A stretch of DNA of 64,000 nt from Amia ocellicauda. Taxonomy: Eukaryota; Chordata; Actinopteri; Amiiformes; Amiidae. The stretch is from positions 60,559,850 to 60,623,849 of the forward strand of contig NC_089851.1 in the NCBI RefSeq assembly GCF_036373705.1, read 5' to 3'. Positions 1 through 9,409 of the stretch are shown piece after piece; positions within the stretch are counted from its first letter, which is position 1, and the number at the start of each line of letters is the position of its first letter. The notes under the pieces are model-generated. The model did no database searches. It was not told the DNA's origin and saw only the letters and a list, made by a program, of their open reading frames with translations. The position numbers were made by a program, and so were the translations under genes.

Positions 1-67
1 TGCTGGAAATGATTTCTGGCAACTGTGAAGGAACTGCACGACTGCAGCAAGCACAACACCTCCGTCT

Positions 68-141
68 GTGTCTGTGGCGCAATCGGTCAGCGTGTTCGGC
101 TGTTAACCGAAAGGATGGTGTTTTGAATCCACCCAGGGACG
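68..141 (+). tRNA. tRNA-Asn(GTT)-like, module 1
   Basis: Matches vertebrate tRNA-Asn: D-arm region GGCGCAATCGGTCAGC, anticodon loop CTGTTAA between TTCGG and CCGAA, T-arm ending CCACC. One acceptor pair is mismatched (GTGTCTG against CAGGGAC). The T-arm also has a change (GTTTTGAATCC), so it may be weak or inactive. A TTTT run follows within about 10 bases. Confidence 0.75.
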
Positions 142-305
142 GCCCACTTTTCCCCCCGCCCCTTGTTATTGTTTCTACTTCTGGCGGTCACCTTGCCAGA
201 CTGCGGCTACAGTAACCTTAAGCTGCTTGCTGCGGACGGCCATCTTGGAAAAATGTATTGAGCGTTTAGAAACTTCCTTTCCATTGCCTAGGCCAACATA
301 AACCA

Positions 306-379
306 AGGCACTGCTAGGAGTCGAACCCAGGGTTTCCTGTTTACGAGACAGGCGCTTTGACCAACTAAGCCACGGTGCC
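306..379 (-). tRNA. tRNA-Thr(CGT), module 1
   Basis: The reverse complement folds as tRNA-Thr: acceptor GGCACCG, A-box TGGCTTAGTTGG, anticodon arm CCTGT-CTCGTAA-ACAGG giving CGT, T-arm with GGTTCGACTCC. One acceptor pair is mismatched and the T stem has a G-T wobble. No strong T-run terminator follows closely. Confidence 0.85.
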
Positions 380-422
380 AGGACTCTCCCATTCCCCAGT
401 GCCTACACTCAGGCGTAAGGCA

Positions 423-500
423 CAAAACAAAACAAAACAAAACAAAACAAAACAAAACAAAACAAAACAAAACAAAACAAAACAAAACAAAACAAAACAA
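423..500. repeat. (AAAAC)n microsatellite, module 1
   Basis: Pure pentanucleotide array of about 15-16 units just upstream of the minus-strand tRNA-Thr. The long Phe/Val/Leu/Cys-rich frames read on the minus strand here are artefacts of this repeat. Confidence 0.97.
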
Positions 501-654
501 TATCTGGATGCAGGCTGCAACAAAGGAAGCACACAGAGGTGAAAACGTAAGGTTGACGGGAGCAACAAGCTCCCTGTTGCGACTGTCCAGGGGCGGCAAT
601 GGGAATTGGACGTTAGGTAAGTAGCATAGTAGCATAACAGCAGATCACGGACCA

Positions 655-760
655 CTGTCAATCAGATGCTTGCCTTGCCGTCCATCCATCCATCCATCTA
701 TCTATCTATCTATCTATGACTCTCGATATCTAACTCTCTTGCTTGCTATCGCTCCCCCAA
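655..760. repeat. Satellite block, one unit
   Basis: A single satellite unit between modules 1 and 2: CAGATGCTTGCCTTGCCGTC, (CATC)n(TATC)n, TGACTCTCGATATCTAACTC, then GCTATCGCTCCCCCAATGGTC. Confidence 0.9.
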
Positions 761-866
761 TGGTCACGTATGTTGCATTCAACGACAAAGAAAATCGTGT
801 GCTGGAAATGTTTTCTGGCAACTGTGAAGGAATTGCACGACTGCAGCAAGCACAACACCTCCGTCT

Positions 867-940
867 GTGTCTGTGGCGCAATCGGTCAGCGTGTTCGGCT
901 GTTAACCGAAAGGATGGTGGTTTGAATCCACCCAGGGACG
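867..940 (+). tRNA. tRNA-Asn(GTT)-like, module 2
   Basis: Same body as the module 1 copy with the T-arm start GTGGTTTGAATCC restored. Anticodon loop CTGTTAA; acceptor pair 3 is mismatched. TTTT lies just downstream. Confidence 0.78.
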
Positions 941-1104
941 GCCCACTTTTCCCCCCGCCCCTTGTTATTGTTTCTAGTTCTGGCGGTCACCTTGCCAGAC
1001 TGCGGCTACAGTAACCTTAAGCTGCTTGCTGCGGACGGCCATCTTGGAAAAATGTATTGAGCGTTTAGAAACTTCCTTTCCATTGCCTAGGCCAACATAA
1101 ACCA

Positions 1105-1178
1105 AGGCACTGCTAGGAGTCGAACCCAGGGTTTCCTGTTTACGAGACAGGCGCTTTGACCAACTAAGCCACGGTGCC
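1105..1178 (-). tRNA. tRNA-Thr(CGT), module 2
   Basis: Identical in all arms to the module 1 tRNA-Thr; anticodon loop CTCGTAA. Good A and B boxes, no close T-run terminator. Confidence 0.85.
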
Positions 1179-1218
1179 AGGACTCTCCCATTCCCCAGTG
1201 CCTACACTCAGGCGTAAG

Positions 1219-1356
1219 AAACAAAACAAAACAAAACAAAACAAAACAAAACAAAACAAAACAAAACAAAACAAAACAAAACAAAACAAAACAAAACAAA
1301 ACAAAACAAAACAAAACAAAACAAAACAAAACAAAACAAAACAAAACAAAACAAAA
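1219..1356. repeat. (AAAAC)n microsatellite, module 2
   Basis: About 27 pentanucleotide units, the longest of the seven tracts, uninterrupted. Confidence 0.97.
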
Positions 1357-1499
1357 TCTGGATGCAGGCTGCAACAAAGGAAGCACACAGAGGTGAAAAC
1401 ATAAGGATGACGGGAGCAACAAGCTCCCTGTTGCGACTGTCCAGGGGCGGCAATGGGAATTGGACGTTAGGTAAGTAGCATAGTAGCAAAACAACAGAT

Positions 1500-2055
1500 C
1501 ATGGACCACTGTCAATCAGATGCTTGCCTTGCCGTCCATCCATCCATCTATCTATCTATCTATCTATGACTCTCGATATCTAACTCTCTTGCATGCTATC
1601 GCTCCCCCAATGGTCAGTAGCATAGTAGCATAACAGCAGATCACGGACCACTGTCAATCAGATGCTTGCCTTGCCGTCCATCCATCCATCCATCTATCTA
1701 TCTATCTATCTATGACTCTCGATATCTAACTCTCTTGCTTGCTATCGCTCCCCCAATGGTCAGTAGCATAGTAGCATAACAGCAGATCACGGACCACTGT
1801 CAATCAGATGCTTGCCTTGCCGTCCATCCATCCATCTATCTATCTATCTATCTATGACTCTTGATATCTAACTCTCTTGCTTGCTATCGCTACCCCAATG
1901 GTCAGTAGAATAGTAGCATATCAGCAGATCATGGACCACAGTCAATCAGATGCTTGCCTTGCCGTCCATCCATCCATCTATCTATCTAGCTATTTAGCTA
2001 GCTATCAATCTATGACTCTCAATATCTAACTCTCTTGCTTGCTATCGCTCCCCCA
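1500..2055. repeat. Satellite block between modules 2 and 3
   Basis: Four satellite units. Spacing between successive GATCA(C/T)GGACC landmarks is about 142-146 bp and varies in steps of 4 with the tetranucleotide core. The last unit has a core widened with TAGCTA motifs. Confidence 0.93.
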
Positions 2056-2162
2056 ATGGTCACGTATGTTGCATTCAACGACAAAGAAAATCGTGTGCTG
2101 GAAATGATTTCTGGCAACTGTGAAGGAACTGCACGACTGCAGCAAGCACAACAACTCCGTCT

Positions 2163-2236
2163 GTGTCTGTGGCGCAATCGGTCAGCGTGTTCGGCTGTTA
2201 ACCGAAAGGATGGTGGTTTGAATCCACCCAGGGACG
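2163..2236 (+). tRNA. tRNA-Asn(GTT)-like, module 3
   Basis: Same sequence as the module 2 gene: loop CTGTTAA, T-arm GGTTTGAATCC, acceptor pair 3 mismatched, TTTT downstream. Confidence 0.78.
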
Positions 2237-2400
2237 GCCCACTTTTCCCCCCGCCCCTTGTTATTGTTTCTACTTCTGGCGGTCACCTTGCCAGACTGCG
2301 GCTACAGTAACCTTAAGCTGCTTGCTGCGGACGGCCATCTTGGAAAAATGTATTGAGCGTTTAGAAACTTCCTTTCCATTGCCTAGGCCAACATAAACCA

Positions 2401-2474
2401 AGGCACTGCTAGGAGTCGAACCCACGGTTTCCTGTTTACGAGACAAGCGCTTTGACCAACTAAGCCACGGTGCC
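2401..2474 (-). tRNA. tRNA-Thr(CGT), module 3, slightly degenerate
   Basis: tRNA-Thr body with CTCGTAA loop. Compared with modules 1-2 it has a change in the anticodon stem (CTTGT instead of CCTGT) and one just before the B box (CCGTGGG instead of CCCTGGG). This suggests relaxed constraint. Confidence 0.72.
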
Positions 2475-2514
2475 AGGACTCTCCCATTCCCCAGTGCCTA
2501 CACTCAGGCGTAAG

Positions 2515-2637
2515 AAACAAAACAAAACAAAACAAAACAAAACAAAACAAAACAAAACAAAACAAAACAAAACAAAACAAAACAAAACAAAACAAAACAA
2601 AACAAAACAAAACAAAACAAAACAAAACAAAACAAAA
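2515..2637. repeat. (AAAAC)n microsatellite, module 3
   Basis: About 24 uninterrupted pentanucleotide units. Confidence 0.97.
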
Positions 2638-2874
2638 TCTGGATGCAGGCTGCAACAAAGGAAGCACACAGAGGTGAAAACGTAAGGTTGACGGGAGCAA
2701 CAAGCTCCCTGTTGCGACTGTCCAGGGGCGGCAATGGGAATTGGACGTTGGCCGTTAGGTGCGCGTAGCGCGTGTCCTTTGGGTTCTGGTTCTTCTTTAC
2801 AAACCGGCATCTGTCCAGTTGGCTTTCCGGTTCATTACGTCCTCTGATGGCTTTACGATAAGCCTATCTTGCAA

Positions 2875-3855
2875 TCAGATGCTTGCCTTGCCGTCCATCC
2901 ATCCATCTATCTATCTATCTATCTATGACTCTCAATATCTAACTCTCTTGCTTGCTATCGCTCCCCTAAAGGTCAGTAGCATAGAAGCATAACAGCAGAT
3001 CACGGACCACTGTCAATCAGATGCTTGCCTTGCCGTCCATCCATCCATCTATCTATCTATCTATCTATCTATGACTCTTGATATCTCACTCTCTTGCTTG
3101 CTATCGCTCCCCCAATGGTCAGTAGCATAGTAGCATAACAGCAGATCACGGAATACTGTCAATCAGATGCTTGCCTTGCCGTCCATCCATCTATCTATCT
3201 ATCTATCTATGACTCTTGATATCTAACTGTCTTGCTTGCTATCGCTCCCCCAATTATCAGTCGCATTGTAGCATAACAGCAGATCACGGATCACTGTACA
3301 ATCAGATGCTTGCCTTGCCGTCCATCCATCCATCTATCTATCTATCTATCTATCTATGACTCTCAATATCTAACTCTCTTGCTTGCTATCGCTCCCCCAA
3401 TGGTCAGTAGCATAGTAGCATAACAGCAGATCACGGACCACTGTCAATCAGATGCTTGCCTTGCCGTCCATCCATCCATCTATCTATCTATCTATCTATG
3501 ACTCTCGATATCTAACTCTCTTGCTTGCTATCGCTCCCCCAATGGTCAGTAGCATAGTAGCATAACAGCAGATCACGGACCACTGTCAATCAGATGCTTG
3601 CCTTGCCGTCCATCCATCCATCCATCTATCTATCTATCTATCTATGACTCTTGATATCTAACTCTCTTGCTTGCTATCGCTACCACAATGGTCAGTAGAA
3701 TAGTAGCATATCAGCAGATCATGGACCACTGTCAATCAGATGCTTGCCTTGCCGTCCATCCATCCATCTATCTATCTATCTATCTAGCTATTTAGCTAGC
3801 TATCAATCTATGACTCTCAATATCTAACTCTCTTGCTTGCTATCGCTCCCCCAAT
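2875..3855. repeat. Satellite block between modules 3 and 4
   Basis: About seven satellite units with point variants (CACTCTC for AACTCTC; GGAATACTG for GGACCACTG). The final unit again has the TAGCTATTTAGCTAGC-widened core, as before module 3. Confidence 0.93.
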
Positions 3856-3960
3856 GGTCACGTATGTTGCATTCAACGACAAAGAAAATCGTGTGCTGGA
3901 AATGTTTTCTGGCAACTGTGAAGGAGCTGCACGACTGCAGCAAGCACAACACCTCCGTCT

Positions 3961-4034
3961 GTGTCTGTGGCGCAATCGGTCAGTGTGTTCGGCTGTTAAC
4001 CGAAAGGATGGTGGTTTGAATCCACCCAGGGACG
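3961..4034 (+). tRNA. tRNA-Asn(GTT)-like, module 4
   Basis: Asn body with loop CTGTTAA. The D loop differs by one base from other copies (GTCAGTGTG for GTCAGCGTG); acceptor pair 3 is mismatched; TTTT follows. Confidence 0.76.
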
Positions 4035-4198
4035 GCCCACTTTTCCCCCCGCCCCTTGTTATTGTTTCTACTTCTGGCGGTCACCTTGCCAGACTGCGGC
4101 TACAGTAACCTTAAGCTGCTTGCTGCGGACGGCCATCTTGCAAAAATGTATTGAGCGTTTAGAAACTTCCTTTCCATTGCCTAGGCCAACATAAACCA

Positions 4199-4272
4199 AG
4201 GCACTGCTGGGACTCGAACCCAGGGTTTCCTGTTTACAAGACAGGCGCTTTGACCAACTAAGCCACGGTGCC
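4199..4272 (-). tRNA. tRNA-Thr(TGT), module 4
   Basis: Same body as the CGT genes, but the anticodon loop is CTTGTAA, giving TGT. The T stem is fully paired (CTGGG with CCCAG). This looks like a sound isoacceptor gene apart from one acceptor mismatch. Confidence 0.88.
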
Positions 4273-4315
4273 AGGACTCTCCCATTCCCCAGTTCCTACA
4301 CTCAGGCGTAAGGCA

Positions 4316-4435
4316 CAAAACAAAACAAAACAAAACAAAACAAAACAAAACAAAACAAAACAAAACAAAACAAAACAAAACAAAACAAAACAAAACAAAA
4401 CAAAACAAAACAAAACAAAACAAAACAAAACAAAA
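4316..4435. repeat. (AAAAC)n microsatellite, module 4
   Basis: About 24 uninterrupted units. Confidence 0.97.
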
Positions 4436-4732
4436 TCTGGATGCAGGCTGCAACAAAGGAAGCACACAGAGGTGAAAACGTAAGGTTGACGGGAGCAACA
4501 AGCTCCCTGTTGCGACTGTCCAGGGGCGGCAATGGGAATTGGACGTTGGCCGTTAGGTGCGCGTAGCGCGAGTCCTTTGGGTTCTGGTTCTTCTTTACAA
4601 ACCGGCGTCTGTCCAGTTGGCTTTCCGGTTCATTACGTCCTCTGATGGCTTTACGATAAGCCTATTTTGCTAAAACTGATGGTCGACAAAGCGGAAGCAC
4701 AAGCTTCGCAAGGAGCACACAAAGCCCGCCTA

Positions 4733-4806
4733 AGGCACCACTGGGATTTGAATCCAGGACCTCCTGTTTACTAGACAGGCGCTTTAACCAACTAAGCCAC
4801 GGCGCC
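4733..4806 (-). tRNA. tRNA-Thr(AGT), module 4
   Basis: Reverse complement begins GGCGCCGTGGCTTAGTTGG, has anticodon arm CCTGT-CTAGTAA-ACAGG (AGT) and ends GGTGCCT, as in vertebrate tRNA-Thr(AGT). The B box differs slightly here (ATTCAAATCCC) from later copies. Confidence 0.88.
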
Positions 4807-4829
4807 AAATCTACAGCTGCTGCTGCTGA

Positions 4830-6118
4830 TAGTAGCATAACAGCAGATCACGGACCACTGTCAATCAGATGCTTGCCTTGCCGTCCATCCATCCATCCAT
4901 CTATCTATCTATCTATGACTCTCGATATCTAACTCTCTTGCTTGCTATCGCTCTCCCAATGGTCAGTAGCATAGTAGCATAACAGCAGATCACGGACCAC
5001 TGTCAATCAGATGCTTGCCTTGCCGTCCATCCATCTATCTATCTATCTATCTATGACTCTTGATATCTAACTCTCTTGCTTGCTATCGCTCCCCCAATGG
5101 TCAGTAGCATTGTAGCATAACAGCAGATCACGGACCACTGTCAATCAGATGCTTGCCTTGCCGTCCATCCATCTATCTATCTATCTATCTATGACTCTTG
5201 ATATCTAACTCTCTTGCTTGCTATCGCTCCCCCAATGGTCAGTAGCATTGTAGCATAACAGCAGATCACGGACCACTGTCAATCAGATGCTTGCCTTGCC
5301 GTCCATCCATCCATCTATCTATCTATCTATCTATCTATGACTCTCGATATCTAACTCTCTTGCTTGCTATCGCTCCCCCAATGGTCAGTAGCATAGTAGC
5401 AAAACAGCAGATCACGGACCACTGTCAATCAGATGCTTGCCTTGCCGTCCATCCATCCATCTATCTATCTATCTATCTATCTATCTATGACTCTCGATAT
5501 CTAACTCTCTAGCTTGCTATCGCTCCCCCAATGGTCAGTAGCATAGTAGCATAACAGCAGATCACGGACCACTGTCAATCAGATGCTTGCCTTGCCGTCC
5601 ATCCATCCATCTATCTATCTATCTATCTGTCTATGACTCTCGATATCTAACTCTTTTGCTTGCAATCGCTTCCCCAATGTTCAGTAGCATAGTAGCATAA
5701 CAGCAGATCACGGACCACTGTCAATCAGATGCTTGCATTGCCGTCCATCCATCCATCCATCTATCTATCTATCTATCTATGACTCTCGATATCTAACTCT
5801 CTTGCTTGCTATCGCTCCCCCAATGGTCAGTAGCATAGTAGCATAACAGCAGATCACGGACCACTGTCAATCAGATGCTTGCCTTGCCGTCCATCCATCC
5901 ATCTATCTATCTATCTATCTATGACTCTCGATATCTAACTCTCTAGCTTGCTATCGCTCCCCCAATGGTCAGTAGCATAGTAGCATAACAGCAGATCACG
6001 GACCACTGTCAATCAGATGCTTGCCTTGCCATCCATCCATCCATCTATCTATCTATCTAGCTAGCTATCTATCTATGACTCTCGATATCTAACTCTCTTG
6101 CTTGCTATCGCTCCCCCA
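4830..6118. repeat. Satellite block between modules 4 and 5
   Basis: About nine satellite units. Frames reading PSIHPSIYLSIYDSRYLTLL are translations of the tetranucleotide core and are not genes. Confidence 0.94.
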
Positions 6119-6215
6119 ATGGTTACGTATGTTGCATTCAACGACAAAGAAAATCGTGTGCTGGAAATGATTTCTGGCAACTGTGAAGGAACTGCACGAC
6201 TGCAGCAACCACAAC

Positions 6216-6289
6216 ATCTCTGTGGCGCAATTGGTCAGCGCGTTTGGCTGTTAACCGAAAGGATGTTGCTTCAAATCCACCCAGGGACG
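6216..6289 (+). tRNA. tRNA-Asn(GTT)-like, module 5, degenerate
   Basis: Body and loop CTGTTAA are kept, but the first base is A instead of G and the T arm reads TTGCTTCAAATCC, which damages the B box and stem. Probably a pseudogene. Confidence 0.65.
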
Positions 6290-6453
6290 ACCCAGTTTTC
6301 CCCCCGCCCCTTGTTATTGTTTCTACTACTGGCGGTCAGCTTGCCAGACTGCGGCTACAGTAACCTTAAGCTGCTTGCTGCGGACGGCCATCTTGCAAAA
6401 ATGTATTGAGCGTTTAGAAACTTCCTTTCCATTGCCTAGGCCAACATAAACCA

Positions 6454-6527
6454 AGGCACTGCTGGGACTCGAACCCAGGGTTTCCTGTTTACAAGACAGG
6501 CGCTTTGACCAACTAAGCCACGGTGCC
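6454..6527 (-). tRNA. tRNA-Thr(TGT), module 5
   Basis: Identical to the module 4 TGT gene in all arms; anticodon loop CTTGTAA, B box GGTTCGAGTCC. Confidence 0.88.
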
Positions 6528-6570
6528 AGGACTCTCCCATTCCCCAGTGCCTACACTCAGGCGTAAGGCA

Positions 6571-6686
6571 CAAAACAAAACAAAACAAAACAAAACAAAA
6601 CAAAACAAAACAAAACAAAACAAAACAAAACAAAACAAAACAAAACAAAACAAAACAAAACAAAACAAAACAAAACAAAACAAAAC
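6571..6686. repeat. (AAAAC)n microsatellite, module 5
   Basis: About 23 units, ending in a CTAAATCTGG variant shared with module 6. Confidence 0.97.
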
Positions 6687-6987
6687 TAAATCTGGATGCA
6701 GGCTGCAACAAAGGAAGCACACAGAGGTGAAAACGTAAGGTTGACGGGAGCAACAAGCTCCCTGTTGCGACTGTCCAGGGGCGGCAATGGGAATTGGACG
6801 TTGGCCGTTAGGTGCGCGTAGCGCGTGTCCTTTGGGTTCTGGTTCTTCTTTACAAACCGGCATCTGTCCAGTTGGCTTTCCGGTTCATTACGTCCTCTGA
6901 TGGCTTTACGATAAGCCTATCTTGCTAAAACTGATGGTCGACAAAGCGGAAGCACAAGCTTCTCAAGGAGCACACAAAGCCCGCCTA

Positions 6988-7061
6988 AGGCACCGCTGGG
7001 ATTTGAACCCAGGACCTCCTGTTTACTAGACAGGCGCTTTAACCAACTAAGCCACGGCGCC
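6988..7061 (-). tRNA. tRNA-Thr(AGT), module 5
   Basis: Canonical vertebrate-type tRNA-Thr(AGT): GGCGCCG acceptor, loop CTAGTAA, B box GGTTCAAATCC, paired T stem. Confidence 0.9.
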
Positions 7062-7084
7062 AAATCTGCCGCTGCTGCTGCTGA

Positions 7085-8375
7085 TAGTAGCATAACAGCA
7101 GATCACGGACCACTGTCAATCAGGTGCTTGCCTTGCCGTCCATCCATCCATCCATCTATCTATCTATCTATGACTCTCGATATCTAACTCTCTTGCTTGC
7201 TATCGCTCTCCCAATGGTCAGTAGCATAGTAGCATAACAGCAGATCACGGACCACTGTCAATCAGATGCTTGCCTTGCCGTCCATCCATCTATCTATCTA
7301 TCTATCTATGACTCTTGATATCTAACTCTCTTGCTTGCTATCGCTCCCCCAATGGTCAGTAGCATTGTAGCATAACAGCAGATCACGGACCACTGTCAAT
7401 CAGATGCTTGCCTTGCCGTCCATCCATCTATCTATCTATCTATCTATGACTCTTGATATCTAACTCTCTTGCTTGCTATCGCTCCCCCAATGGTCAGTAG
7501 CATTGTAGCATAACAGCAGATCACGGACCACTGTCAATCAGATGCTTGCCTTGCCGTCCATCCATCCATCTATCTATCTATCTATCTATCTATGACTCTC
7601 GATATCTAACTCTCTTGCTTGCTATCGCTCCCCCAATGGTCAGTAGCATAGTAGCAAAACAGCAGATCACGGACCACTGTCAATCAGATGCTTGCCTTGC
7701 CGTCCATCCATCCATCCATCTATCTATCTATCTATCTATCTATGACTCTCGATATCTAACTCTCTAGCTTGCTATCGCTCCCCCAATGGTCAGTAGCATA
7801 GTAGCATAACAGCAGATCACGGACCACTGTCAATCAGATGCTTGCCTTGCCGTCCATCCATCCATCTATCTATCTATCTATCTGTCTATGACTCTCGATA
7901 TCTAACTCTTTTGCTTGCAATCGCTTCCCCAATGTTCAGTAGCATAGTAGCATAACAGCAGATCACGGACCACTGTCAATCAGATGCTTGCATTGCCGTC
8001 CATCCATCCATCCATCTATCTATCTATCTATCTATGACTCTCGATATCTAACTCTCTTGCTTGCTATCGCTCCCCCAATGGTCAGTAGCATAGTAGCATA
8101 ACAGCAGATCACGGACCACTGTCAATCAGATGCTTGCCTTGCCGTCCATCCATCCATCTATCTATCTATCTATCTATGACTCTCGATATCTAACTCTCTA
8201 GCTTGCTATCGCTCCCCCAATGGTCAGTAGCATAGTAGCATAACAGCAGATCACGGACCACTGTCAATCAGATGCTTGCCTTGCCATCCATCCATCCATC
8301 TATCTGTCTATCTAGCTAGCTATCTATCTATGACTCTCGATATCTAACTCTCTTGCTTGCTATCGCTCCCCCAAT
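7085..8375. repeat. Satellite block between modules 5 and 6
   Basis: About nine units that repeat the preceding block almost unit for unit, as part of the 2.2 kb duplication. Confidence 0.94.
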
Positions 8376-8470
8376 GGTTACGTATGTTGCATTCAACGAC
8401 AAAGAAAATCGTGTGCTGGAAATGATTTCTGGCAACTGTGAAGGAACTGCACGACTGCAGCAACCACAAC

Positions 8471-8544
8471 ATCTCTGTGGCGCAATTGGTCAGCGCGTTT
8501 GGCTGTTAACCGAAAGGATGTTGCTTCAAATCCACCCAGGGACG
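8471..8544 (+). tRNA. tRNA-Asn(GTT)-like, module 6, degenerate
   Basis: Same as the module 5 copy, including the A at position 1 and the altered T arm. The shared damage shows that the copy was duplicated after it decayed. Confidence 0.65.
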
Positions 8545-8707
8545 ACCCAGTTTTCCCCCCGCCCCTTGTTATTGTTTCTACTACTGGCGGTCAGCTTGCC
8601 AGACTGCGGCTACAGTAACCTTAGCTGCTTGCTGCGGACGGCCATCTTGCAAAAATGTATTGAGCGTTTAGAAACTTCCTTTCCATTGCCTAGGCCAACA
8701 TAAACCA

Positions 8708-8781
8708 AGGCACTGCTGGGACTCGAACCCAGGGTTTCCTGTTTACAAGACAGGCGCTTTGACCAACTAAGCCACGGTGCC
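8708..8781 (-). tRNA. tRNA-Thr(TGT), module 6
   Basis: Identical to the module 4 and 5 TGT genes; loop CTTGTAA. Confidence 0.88.
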
Positions 8782-8823
8782 AGGACTCTCCCATTCCCCA
8801 GTGCCTACACTCAGGCGTAAGGC

Positions 8824-8890
8824 ACAAAACAAAACAAAACAAACCAAAACAAACCAAAACAAAACAAAACAAAACAAAACAAAACAAAAC
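8824..8890. repeat. (AAAAC)n microsatellite, module 6, interrupted
   Basis: Short tract with two AAACC interruptions, unlike the pure tracts of the other modules. Confidence 0.95.
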
Positions 8891-9191
8891 TAAATCTGGA
8901 TGCAGGCTGCAACAAAGGAAGCACACAGAGGTGAAAACGTAAGGTTGACGGGAGCAACAAGCTCCCTGTTGCGACTGTCCAGGGGCGGCAATGGGAATTG
9001 GACGTTGGCCGTTAGGTGCGCGTAGCGCGAGTCCTTTGGGTTCTGGTTCTTCTTTACAAACCGGCGTCTGTCCAGTTGGCTTTCCGGTTCATTACGTCCT
9101 CTGATGGCTTTACGATAAGCCTATCTTGCTAAAACTGATGGTCGACAAAGCGGAAGCACAAGCTTCGCAAGGAGCACACAAAGCCCGCCTA

Positions 9192-9265
9192 AGGCACCGC
9201 TGGGATTTGAACCCAGGACCTCCTGTTTACTAGACAGGCGCTTTAACCAACTAAGCCACGGCGCC
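9192..9265 (-). tRNA. tRNA-Thr(AGT), module 6
   Basis: Identical to the module 5 AGT gene; loop CTAGTAA, B box GGTTCAAATCC. Confidence 0.9.
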
Positions 9266-9409
9266 AAATCTGCCGCTGCTGCTGCTGATAGTAGCATAAC
9301 AGCAGATCACGGACCACTGTCAATCAGGTGCTTGCCTTGCCGTCCATCCATCCATCCATCTATCTATCTATCTATGACTCTCGATATCTAACTCTCTTGC
9401 TTGCTATCG

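Larger units (their letters stand above)
1..640. repeat. tRNA module 1, cut by window edge
   Basis: First visible copy of the tRNA-bearing module. It contains a plus-strand tRNA-Asn-like gene, a linker beginning CTTTTCCCCCCGCCCC, a minus-strand tRNA-Thr gene and an (AAAAC)n tract. It ends in a spacer that runs into the satellite at about 640. The left end is lost at the window edge. Confidence 0.85.
762..1500. repeat. tRNA module 2
   Basis: Second copy of the module, starting at CACGTATGTTGCATTCAACG and ending where the satellite resumes. It contains tRNA-Asn-like (plus) and tRNA-Thr(CGT) (minus) genes and the longest (AAAAC)n tract of the window. It lacks the downstream tRNA-Thr(AGT) segment found in modules 4-7. 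Confidence 0.9.
2055..2875. repeat. tRNA module 3
   Basis: Third module copy. After the (AAAAC)n tract it continues farther than module 2, through GGCCGTTAGGTGCGCGTAGC and the TTCATTACGTCCTCTGATGG segment, then stops before the tRNA-Thr(AGT) part and re-enters the satellite at about 2,875. Confidence 0.9.
3855..4830. repeat. tRNA module 4, full length
   Basis: First full-length module: tRNA-Asn-like (plus), tRNA-Thr(TGT) (minus), (AAAAC)n, a unique spacer, then tRNA-Thr(AGT) (minus) and a short GCTGCTGCTGCTGATAG junction into the satellite. Confidence 0.92.
6118..7085. repeat. tRNA module 5, full length
   Basis: Full-length module, nearly identical to module 6 and the source or product of the 2.2 kb duplication. 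Order: tRNA-Asn-like, tRNA-Thr(TGT), (AAAAC)n, spacer, tRNA-Thr(AGT). Confidence 0.92.
8375..9288. repeat. tRNA module 6, full length
   Basis: Full-length module like module 5, with a shorter, interrupted (AAAAC)n tract. Confidence 0.92.
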
